From NCBI GenBank assembly GCA_018057635.1, contig JAGPDJ010000157.1:1-6357 (forward strand): DNA of 6,357 nucleotides. Direction: 5' to 3'. This DNA comes from Ferruginibacter sp. GTDB taxonomy: Bacteria > Bacteroidota > Bacteroidia > Chitinophagales > Chitinophagaceae. Below are positions 1 through 5,302 of the stretch, piece by piece (within the stretch, counting starts at the first letter, position 1; every line of letters starts with the position of its first letter). The position numbers and the translations under genes are program-made. The notes beneath the pieces were generated by a model. It had not been told where the DNA came from and made no database searches. It saw only the letters and a list, made by a program, of their open reading frames with translations.

Positions 1-609
1 ATGTTTTTGTTTACGAAGTGCATTCAAAACAAGGATACTGCTGCCTGTTATTTTTTCTTTTTCTTTTTCCTCAATTCTGTTGGCATCTGTTATGTAGGTA
101 AAATTGCCAAACCTGAAACCAAGTACTGGCATGTTCAGGTGCCACACTTTGATGGCTGTAACAGGAATATCTCCTATCATAAAGGGTTCTTCAGGAATAT
201 CACAAAGGGTAATATCGGGTATACCCGGGTATTTATGTTCAGCAAAAATGTAGGAGAATTCTTTTTGTAAAGCTTTTTGGGTGAGTTCATTGGCATACAC
301 ATTCATTGACTGCTTCTGAAAAAAATTAAATGCCCGGATGTCATCAAGTCCGGCAATGTGATCCTTATGCGGATGGGTTATTAATACAGCATCCATTTTT
401 ATGGTGCCCGTACGCAACATCTGGTAACGGAAATCAGGAGTAGTATCTACAACGATGGATGTTGTTTCACTTTCCACCAGTATACTGCTGCGAAGCCTTT
501 TATCTTTTTTATTTGTGGAAACACATACCTCACAACTGCAGGCTATCATGGGAACCCCACTGCTCGTGCCGGTACCGAGAAAAGTTATTTTTAAAGGAGG
601 ACAAAACAT
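1..609 (-). CDS. PhnP-like MBL-fold metallohydrolase, 3' end cut by window edge
   Basis: This is a metallo-beta-lactamase-fold hydrolase; 203 codons are present and the C-terminus lies beyond base 1. My translation starts at the ATG at 609-607, which leaves room for the first beta strand (LKITFLGTGTSSGVP, residues 6-20); the next ATG, at 549, would delete it. Visible motifs are a Cys cluster C24-x-C26-x2-C29 like the PhnP zinc site, the metal motif THPHKDH (H79, H81, D83, H84), H157 in VWHLNMP, D175 in ITDAN, and LNALRKQKH, where the window ends at H203. COG1235/PhnP relatives are about 250 residues, so roughly 50 are missing. E. coli PhnP cleaves ribosyl cyclic phosphates, but no phosphonate genes are visible here, so the substrate is unknown and probably another phosphodiester. 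It is last in a same-strand series after porX and the 89-residue gene, 116 bp downstream of the latter. No Shine-Dalgarno sequence precedes it. Confidence 0.9.
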   Translation of the reverse strand, partial: MFCPPLKITFLGTGTSSGVPMIACSCEVCVSTNKKDKRLRSSILVESETTSIVVDTTPDFRYQMLRTGTIKMDAVLITHPHKDHIAGLDDIRAFNFFQKQSMNVYANELTQKALQKEFSYIFAEHKYPGIPDITLCDIPEEPFMIGDIPVTAIKVWHLNMPVLGFRFGNFTYITDANRIEEKEKEKITGSSILVLNALRKQKH

Positions 610-612
610 GTA

Positions 613-723
613 AGAAACGTAAAATATTGAATGTAAAATAATAAATGTAAAAGTACATAACCGGTAATTGTTATTGCATCCAACTTTTACCTGGCACTTT
701 TAATCTTCTGTATTTTACATTCA
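613..723. repeat. Inverted pair of 14-bp-period arrays with a perfect 13-bp inverted repeat
   Basis: The gap between the 89-residue gene and the MBL gene is mostly repetitive. The left arm has three in-register 14-bp units: AGAAACGTAAAATA (613-626), TTGAATGTAAAATA (627-640) and ATAAATGTAAAAGT (641-654). The right arm (682-723) carries similar words in reverse complement. The outer part is a perfect 13-bp inverted repeat, TGAATGTAAAATA at 628-640 and its reverse complement at 711-723, with a 70-bp loop. The right arm ends 2 bp from the stop codon of the 89-residue gene (726-728). A transcript could form a long imperfect hairpin. I see no flanking target-site duplication, so a mobile origin is not supported. 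Confidence 0.7.
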
Positions 724-725
724 GG

Positions 726-995
726 CTAATTATCATCATGCACACCAACCAGTTCTTCGTACAATTTCTGGCTTTCGTGCGTTAATGCGTCTATATTTAT
801 ATCAAGTTGCGGAAGCAGATCGATCAGTGTATTAATTCTTCCTTCTGTTTGAAAGAATTTATTGAGTACAACTACTTTTTTATCCTGTAATATGCAATAG
901 CCACTTTGAAATGTACCTCTTTCATAACGGATAACATAACCGCTTTCCTCAATGATCTTTTCAACCTTATCTAAATTATGTTGTGTGTATTTCAT
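726..995 (-). CDS. Conserved small hypothetical protein (89 aa)
   Basis: This is a soluble 89-residue protein of unknown function. It has no signal peptide or membrane segment. Residues 5-18 look like a helix. Residues 20-48 look like consecutive beta strands around the core GTFQSGYCILQDKKVVVLNK (27-46), which has one cysteine (C34) and a dense run of hydrophobic and basic residues. Residues 50-83 look helical and end in an acidic tail (DDN). From memory, very similar short proteins with the GxFxSGYC...KxVVxNKF pattern recur in Bacteroidota as unnamed hypotheticals; I cannot confirm this without a search. The ATG at 995 is the natural start and the stop is TAG at 728-726. It lies 145 bp downstream of porX on the same strand and 116 bp upstream of the MBL hydrolase. 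Its upstream region is a T-rich heptamer array that may include promoter-like words. Function is not assigned. Confidence 0.8.
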   Translation of the reverse strand: MKYTQHNLDKVEKIIEESGYVIRYERGTFQSGYCILQDKKVVVLNKFFQTEGRINTLIDLLPQLDINIDALTHESQKLYEELVGVHDDN

Positions 996-997
996 CT

Positions 998-1140
998 GAA
1001 ATTCAAAAGTTAAAAGTCAAAAACAAAAAGTTAATACAAAAATAACTATTGGATATCACTCCTGAATTTTAAGTTATCACCACCACGTTGAAATTTATTT
1101 TGCCTGAGCATTCAACTTTTAGGTTTTGATTTTCTAATTT
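998..1140. repeat. Inverted pair of heptamer-period arrays (A-rich left arm, T-rich right arm)
   Basis: The gap between porX and the 89-residue gene holds two arrays. The left arm (998-1046) reads in exact 7-bp register: GAAATTC, AAAAGTT, AAAAGTC, AAAAACA, AAAAGTT, AATACAA, AAATAAC. The right arm (1113-1140) reads CAACTTT, TAGGTTT, TGATTTT, CTAATTT, whose reverse complements resemble the left units. Between them lies about 66 bp of unpatterned sequence. The right arm ends exactly at the porX stop codon (1143-1141), and the left arm begins 2 bp before the ATG of the 89-residue gene (995). The A-rich composition weakens the period evidence slightly, but the in-register GTT/GTC endings support it. 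Confidence 0.6.
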
Positions 1141-2697
1141 TTACTTATTTGTCATCCTGATTACCGGTACGATCATTTCTTCCAGGCTTACACCGCCGTG
1201 CTGAAAAGTATTCCGGTAATAGTTTACAAAGTGGTTGTAATTATTGGGATAGCAGAGAAACAGGTCGCCTTTGGCAAATATGAATGATGAATTTACATTC
1301 GGAACCGGCAATCCCGCTTCTCTTGGATCTCGGAAAGCCAGCACGTCCTTTGCCTCATAATTCAGGTTACGGCCATGTTTATACCTGAGATTGGCTGTTG
1401 TTTGTTTATCGCCTATCACTTTTACCGGGGTTTTTACCCTGGTTGTACCATGATCTGTTGCCACGATTAGCGTGATCTTCTTTTCTGCAATTTTTTTAAG
1501 TGCCTGGTGCAACGGGCTGTGTTCAAACCAGCTTTCCGTAATACTTCGGTAACTGGTTTCATCTCCTGCCAGTTCTTTCAGTACTTCCATTTCTGTTCTT
1601 GCATGGCTAAGCATATCAATGAAATTATATACGATCACATTCAGGTCGTTCTGCAAAAAGTTATGCATATTGTCAACCATTTTCTGTCCATCATGGTTGT
1701 TGGTGATCTTGGTATAGGAAACTTTCAGGTCGCCTTTTCCTGATTTCTTTAGCAAAGCACGTAAAAATTCTTCTTCATGCAAGTTTTTTCCGCCTTCTTC
1801 ATCATCATTTTTCCATTGGTTTGGAAATTGCTTCTCTATATCAACAGGAAGCATACCCGCAAATATGGCATTTCGTGCATATTGTGTGGCAGTTGGTAAA
1901 ATTGAATAAAAAGTTTCTTCTTCCTGAATCCTGAAACTTTCTGCAAACTTGGGTTGAATTATTTTCCACTGATCAAAACGCAGGTTATCAATCAGCACAA
2001 AAAACAAAGGTGTTCCTTTTTCAAGATGTGGTAACACTTTGTACTTTAAAAGTGTGTGACTCATGATAGGCCCATCAGTACTTTTGGGAGAAACCCAGGA
2101 AGCATAATTTTTTGAAATGAATTTAAAGAATTCTGTATTGGCTTCCTGTTTCTGTGTTTCAAAAACTTCCTGCATTTCCGGGCTGTCGCTTTTTTTCATT
2201 TCCAGTTCCCAGTAAACCAACTTGCGGTATATTTCCATCCATTCATTGTAATCGGGATTGCTGTTAAGGGCCATGAACAAACTGCGGAATTCCTGTTGAT
2301 AGGCTGAAGTGGTTTTTTCTGCAACAAGTCTTTTATTGTCAATGATCTTTTTAAGACTAAGCCAAACCTGGTTAGGGTTTACAGGTTTTATCAGGTAATC
2401 GCTTATCTGGCTTCCGATGGCTTCATCCATCAGATTTTCAGCCTCATTCTTTGTGATAAGCACAACAGGTAAATTGCTTTTAATTTCTTTGATCTGCTGC
2501 AGTGTTTGTAACCCTGATATGCCGGGCATAGTTTCATCCAGCAAAACAACATCAACAATATTATCTTTTACAAATTCAACGGCGTCAAACCCATTCGTAC
2601 GTGTCTGCACTTCATAACCCTTGGTTTCTAAAAACATTATCTGTGAAGTAAGGCTGTCAATTTCATCATCAACCCAGAGAATTTTTGCTATGTTCAT
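1141..2697 (-). CDS. porX: PorX-type response regulator with PglZ domain
   Basis: This is a cytoplasmic two-component response regulator, the PorX partner of the PorY kinase that controls type IX secretion genes in Porphyromonas. The 518-residue length matches the family. Residues 1-120 form the receiver domain: acidic pocket D10/D11, phospho-acceptor D54 in LLDETMPG, T82 and K104 in DYLIKP. A helical linker spans roughly 121-205. From about 206 comes a PglZ (alkaline-phosphatase superfamily) domain with FVLIDNLRFDQW (D237, D242), the presumed nucleophile T271 in ILPTATQYARN, D361 and H365 in NFIDMLSHAR, D415/H416 in ATDHGTT, and H500 in FQHGGVSLEEM. All expected catalytic residues are present, so the enzyme looks intact. 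PorX PglZ domains are reported as zinc-dependent phosphodiesterases acting on nucleotides. It is divergent from the HD phosphohydrolase gene. The start is the ATG at 2697, directly before the receiver strand, with no Shine-Dalgarno sequence. No DNA-binding output domain is present, as is usual for PorX, which acts through partners such as an ECF sigma factor. Confidence 0.95.
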   Translation of the reverse strand: MNIAKILWVDDEIDSLTSQIMFLETKGYEVQTRTNGFDAVEFVKDNIVDVVLLDETMPGISGLQTLQQIKEIKSNLPVVLITKNEAENLMDEAIGSQISDYLIKPVNPNQVWLSLKKIIDNKRLVAEKTTSAYQQEFRSLFMALNSNPDYNEWMEIYRKLVYWELEMKKSDSPEMQEVFETQKQEANTEFFKFISKNYASWVSPKSTDGPIMSHTLLKYKVLPHLEKGTPLFFVLIDNLRFDQWKIIQPKFAESFRIQEEETFYSILPTATQYARNAIFAGMLPVDIEKQFPNQWKNDDEEGGKNLHEEEFLRALLKKSGKGDLKVSYTKITNNHDGQKMVDNMHNFLQNDLNVIVYNFIDMLSHARTEMEVLKELAGDETSYRSITESWFEHSPLHQALKKIAEKKITLIVATDHGTTRVKTPVKVIGDKQTTANLRYKHGRNLNYEAKDVLAFRDPREAGLPVPNVNSSFIFAKGDLFLCYPNNYNHFVNYYRNTFQHGGVSLEEMIVPVIRMTNK

Positions 2698-2705
2698 TAT
2701 AAATT

Positions 2706-2819
2706 GGTTTAGGTGGGTTTAGAGGGCTTAGAAGTTTATTAAATTATAGTGGCAGAAAGCAATTTTGAAATTATACTAAGTTAGGCTCTGTCAACTAAAC
2801 CATCTAAACTTTCTAATCC
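2706..2819. repeat. Inverted pair of ~9-bp-period arrays in the divergent porX/HD gap
   Basis: The left arm (2706-2739) contains GGTTTAG at 2706, GGTTTAG at 2716, GGCTTAG at 2725 and AGTTTAT at 2733, with spacings of 10, 9 and 8 bp. The right arm (2793-2819) is the same word in reverse complement at exact 9-bp spacing: CTAAACC (2795-2801), CTAAACT (2804-2810), CTAATCC (2813-2819). The arms flank about 53 bp of single-copy sequence. Paired in antiparallel order, the left and right units are complementary with one mismatch per unit or fewer, so a cruciform or RNA hairpin is possible. The element starts 8 bp upstream of the porX ATG, and it lies inside the region that should hold both divergent promoters. 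The rest of the gap, 2820-2914, is AT-rich with no clear structure. Confidence 0.65.
2766..2794 (-). promoter_or_regulatory. Weak candidate porX promoter (Bacteroidota-type)
   Basis: On the minus strand, TTG (2794-2792) is followed after 18 bp by TAATTTCA (2773-2766). This loosely resembles the Bacteroidota -33 TTG / -7 TAnnTTTG arrangement, with two mismatches in the -7 box. Transcription would start near 2760 and give a leader of about 60 nt for porX that contains the left GGTTTAG array. The match is poor and the region is AT-rich, so this is only a pointer. Confidence 0.2.
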
Positions 2820-2914
2820 TGTTTTGTATTCCACTTCAGGCAAATTAAATTTTTTAAAACAATGCATTGTAGCTTTACTTTACTTTGTAATTCTTTTAAC
2901 ATATCAAAACATTC

Positions 2915-4105
2915 ATGCAGCCAATGCCGTTTCATAAAATTATCAACGATCCTGTTTATGGTTTTATTACCATTGATGATGAACTGATCAACCAGCTCAT
3001 TGCGCATCCTTATTACCAGCGGTTGAGAAGGATCTACCAGATGGCTATGGCTCACCTCGTATATCCGGGAGCGGTGCATACCAGGTTGCATCATTCCCTG
3101 GGTGCTTATCATTTAATGAGGTGTGCATTACAGGAATTAACCAGCAAGGGAATTGAAATAACTGCGGAAGAACAACAGGCTGCCAAAATAGCCATTTTAC
3201 TTCATGATATAGGCCATGGTCCGTTTTCTCATGCATTGGAACATGTATTGGCAGAAGGCTTGCACCATGAAGAACTTTCCCTGATGCTCATCAAAGAACT
3301 GAATAAACAATTTAATGGAAAATTGCAGATGGCACTGGATATTTTTACCGATCAATATCCCAAAAAATTCCTGCACCAGCTGGTAAGCGGGCAACTGGAT
3401 GTAGACCGGATGGATTATCTTTCCCGCGATAGTTTTTTTACCGGAGTAAATGAAGGTACCATTGCATACGACAGGATATTGAAAATGTTAACTGTTCATC
3501 ATGGCGAACTGATGGTTGAAGAAAAAGGCATCTATTCCATTGAAAAATTTTTAGTAGCACGCAGGTTGATGTACTGGCAGGTATACCTTCACAAAACGGT
3601 TTTAAGTGCAGAACAGATGCTAGTGAGAATCATTAAAAGGGCTAAACTCATCAAAGCACAATGCCAGGAACCGCTGAATAATTTCATCAATAAACCCATT
3701 GAAACCGTTACCCTGGAAGAATTTTGCAGCATAGATGATTATGATGTGCTGATGGCCATTAAAAAATGGGCAAAACATGACGACAAGGTGTTATCTGTGT
3801 TGTGTAAAGGTATTTTAGACAGGCAACTTTTAAAAGTGAAGTATTTTAATGAGCCGGTTGGTAATAGCCTGGTGGAAGAAAAAATAAATGAAGTTTGTGA
3901 AAAAACCGGGCTCTCCGCAGCGGATGCAAAATGGCTGGCTTTCGGCGGAGAAGCGGCCAGCAGCACCTATAATTTTGAGAATGACCATATTCATATCCTG
4001 TTTAAAGACGGTTCAGTAAAAGATATTTCGGAAGTTGACAATGCACTTATTAATGAAAACCTGAGAGGCACAGTTAAAAAATATTACATTTGTTACTTAA
4101 GATAG
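2915..4105 (+). CDS. HD-domain (d)NTP phosphohydrolase, SAMHD1/YwfO-like
   Basis: This is a cytoplasmic 396-residue HD-superfamily metal-dependent phosphohydrolase of the COG1078 group, which includes SAMHD1 and bacterial dNTPases. The N-terminal DPVYGFI (12-18) and QRLRRIYQM (35-43) blocks are typical of the group. Metal ligands are visible in order: H60 in TRLHHSLG, H97 and D98 in LLHDIGHGPFSH (with H101 and H106), and D162 in GQLDVDRMDYLSRDS. All four HD ligands are intact, so activity is likely: hydrolysis of dNTPs to nucleoside plus triphosphate by family knowledge, but the substrate is unproven. The ATG at 2915 is used here. M4 at 2924 (MPFHKIIND) is an equally good start, and no Shine-Dalgarno sequence decides between them. 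It is divergent from porX and lies 87 bp upstream of lpxD on the same strand, so the two are probably co-transcribed. From memory, HD-lpxD adjacency recurs in Bacteroidota. Confidence 0.93.
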   Translation: MQPMPFHKIINDPVYGFITIDDELINQLIAHPYYQRLRRIYQMAMAHLVYPGAVHTRLHHSLGAYHLMRCALQELTSKGIEITAEEQQAAKIAILLHDIGHGPFSHALEHVLAEGLHHEELSLMLIKELNKQFNGKLQMALDIFTDQYPKKFLHQLVSGQLDVDRMDYLSRDSFFTGVNEGTIAYDRILKMLTVHHGELMVEEKGIYSIEKFLVARRLMYWQVYLHKTVLSAEQMLVRIIKRAKLIKAQCQEPLNNFINKPIETVTLEEFCSIDDYDVLMAIKKWAKHDDKVLSVLCKGILDRQLLKVKYFNEPVGNSLVEEKINEVCEKTGLSAADAKWLAFGGEAASSTYNFENDHIHILFKDGSVKDISEVDNALINENLRGTVKKYYICYLR

Positions 4106-4111
4106 CATGTA

Positions 4112-4188
4112 AGCAACTAGTCATTAGCAATTAGCTCTATACCCAAAGCTAACAGCTAACAGCTAATAGCTCATTGCTAAAAGCTCAA
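4112..4188. repeat. Eleven-unit heptamer array in the lpxD leader
   Basis: Seventy-seven consecutive bases divide into eleven 7-bp units in one register: AGCAACT, AGTCATT, AGCAATT, AGCTCTA, TACCCAA, AGCTAAC, AGCTAAC, AGCTAAT, AGCTCAT, TGCTAAA, AGCTCAA. Eight of the eleven begin with AGC, one with AGT and one with TGC; only TACCCAA is clearly off. The left units also read as TTAGC words complementary to the right GCTAA units: TTAGCAA (4124-4130) pairs with TTGCTAA (4174-4180), and ATTAGCT (4130-4136) with AGCTAAT (4161-4167). A leader hairpin could therefore form. The array starts 6 bp after the HD stop codon and ends 4 bp before the lpxD ATG, filling nearly the whole gap. It leaves no room for a Shine-Dalgarno sequence outside the array. 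Confidence 0.85.
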
Positions 4189-4192
4189 TATT

Positions 4193-5236
4193 ATGCAATT
4201 CAGCGCAACCCAGATAGCACTTATAATAAGTGGAAAAGTAGAAGGGAACCCAGACATAACAGTTTCTTCTTTTGGTAAAATTGAAGAGGCCCGGGCCAAC
4301 CAACTTGCATTTTTAGCAAATCCGAAATATGAGGACTTTTTATACACAACCAAGGCATCTCTTGTAATTGTTAATGAAACATTGGAGTTAAAACAGCCAA
4401 TCACAACAACACTCATACGGGTTCCGGATGCATACAGTGCCTTTGCTACTTTGCTCGACAAATACCAACAAATAAAAACACAGCAGTTAACAGGCATACA
4501 ACAACCTGTTTATATGCACCCTACCGCAAAAACCGGGGATGATATTTTTATAGGCGCTTTCTCTTACCTGGGCGAAAACTGTATTATCGGTAATGGCGTG
4601 AAAATATTCCCGAATGTATATTTAGGCAATAACGTTATCATTGGAGACAATACGATCATACACCCGGGAGTTAAGATATATCATGAGTGTGTTGTTGGAA
4701 AAAATGTAGTTATACATGCAGGAACTGTGATTGGAAGTGATGGTTTTGGTTATGCGCCCCAAAAAGACGGCAGCCTGAAAAAAGTTCCGCAGATTGGCAA
4801 TGTAATGATAGAAGATAATGTTGAAATAGGTGCCAATACAACCATTGACCGGGCTACCATTGGCAGCACGTTGATAAGGTCGGGCGCCAAACTGGATAAT
4901 CTTTTACAGATTGCTCACAATGTTGACATTGGCAACAACAGTGTTATTGCAGCACAAAGCGGTATCAGCGGCAGTACAAAAATTGGTAAAAATGTGATGA
5001 TTGGCGGCCAGGTTGGCATTGTTGGGCATATTCAAATAGCAGATGGCAGTAAGATCAATGCCCAAAGTGGTGTAAGTAAATCTTTAAAAACACCCAATTC
5101 TGCTGTAACCGGCTCCCCGGCTTATGATTATACAGCAGCGCTTCGCAGCCAGGCACTTTCCAGGAACCTTCCACAACTGGAGAAACGAATCCAGGAACTG
5201 GAAAAGCAGCTTGCTGCACTGTTACTGAAAAAATAA
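4193..5236 (+). CDS. lpxD: UDP-3-O-acylglucosamine N-acyltransferase
   Basis: LpxD transfers a 3-hydroxyacyl chain from acyl carrier protein to the 2-amino group of UDP-3-O-acylglucosamine, the third step of lipid A synthesis, in the cytoplasm. The 347-residue length fits the family (E. coli about 341). Residues 1-100 form the N-terminal uridine-binding domain (with [10 protein letters not shown] and LAFLANPKY). Residues 105-300 are a left-handed beta helix of hexapeptide repeats with frequent [IVL]G steps. Residues 178-189 carry the [12 protein letters not shown] signature. [10 protein letters not shown] contains the presumed catalytic H242, equivalent to E. coli H239. Residues 325-345 ([19 protein letters not shown]) form a C-terminal amphipathic helix, as in the trimeric enzyme. 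The ATG at 4193 opens directly onto the conserved N-terminus. The gene follows the HD phosphohydrolase and is followed by a DUF5686 gene; the lpxC-fabZ and lpxA genes often found next to it in relatives are not visible here. Confidence 0.97.
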   Translation: MQFSATQIALIISGKVEGNPDITVSSFGKIEEARANQLAFLANPKYEDFLYTTKASLVIVNETLELKQPITTTLIRVPDAYSAFATLLDKYQQIKTQQLTGIQQPVYMHPTAKTGDDIFIGAFSYLGENCIIGNGVKIFPNVYLGNNVIIGDNTIIHPGVKIYHECVVGKNVVIHAGTVIGSDGFGYAPQKDGSLKKVPQIGNVMIEDNVEIGANTTIDRATIGSTLIRSGAKLDNLLQIAHNVDIGNNSVIAAQSGISGSTKIGKNVMIGGQVGIVGHIQIADGSKINAQSGVSKSLKTPNSAVTGSPAYDYTAALRSQALSRNLPQLEKRIQELEKQLAALLLKK

Positions 5237-5245
5237 CATTTTAGT

Positions 5246-5277
5246 TCTGTTAATCTGTACACAACAGTTTAATTTTA
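5246..5277 (+). promoter_or_regulatory. Weak candidate promoter for the DUF5686 gene
   Basis: In the 66-bp gap after lpxD, TCTG (5246-5249) and TAATTTTA (5270-5277) are 20 bp apart. They resemble the Bacteroidota TTTG / TAnnTTTG elements with one mismatch each. Transcription would start around 5284, about 19 nt before the GTG start. The gene could instead be transcribed through from lpxD. AT-rich sequence makes chance matches common, so confidence is low. Confidence 0.22.
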
Positions 5278-5302
5278 CCGTTTACAGTATTAATTCATTT
5301 GA

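Noticed and set aside
1..270. Plus-strand open frame of 89 codons at the left edge
   Set aside because: It is antisense to the MBL hydrolase, whose motifs are unmistakable; its own product is phenylalanine-rich and has no recognisable domain.
628..723. A miniature inverted-repeat transposable element bounded by the 13-bp inverted repeat
   Set aside because: No target-site duplication flanks it, and the left repeat unit continues as a tandem array, which fits a local repeat better than a transposon end.
2770..2794. Minus-strand TTGACA and TATAAT upstream of porX, resembling an E. coli sigma-70 promoter
   Set aside because: The boxes are only 13 bp apart instead of about 17, and primary sigma factors of Bacteroidota use a different consensus.
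4112..4188. CRISPR-like array
   Set aside because: Units are 7 bp and contiguous, with no spacers and no cas genes in the window.
4177..4497. Minus-strand open frame of 106 codons across the lpxD start
   Set aside because: It is antisense to the conserved N-terminal domain of LpxD and has no recognisable features of its own.
5247..5267. Small CTGTT/AACAG hairpin after lpxD as an intrinsic terminator
   Set aside because: The stem is only 5 bp with an 11-nt loop and no clean T-run follows.
5293..5300. TTCATTTG as a -7 promoter element for the DUF5686 gene
   Set aside because: It ends about 2 bp before the GTG, so transcription would start inside the coding region.
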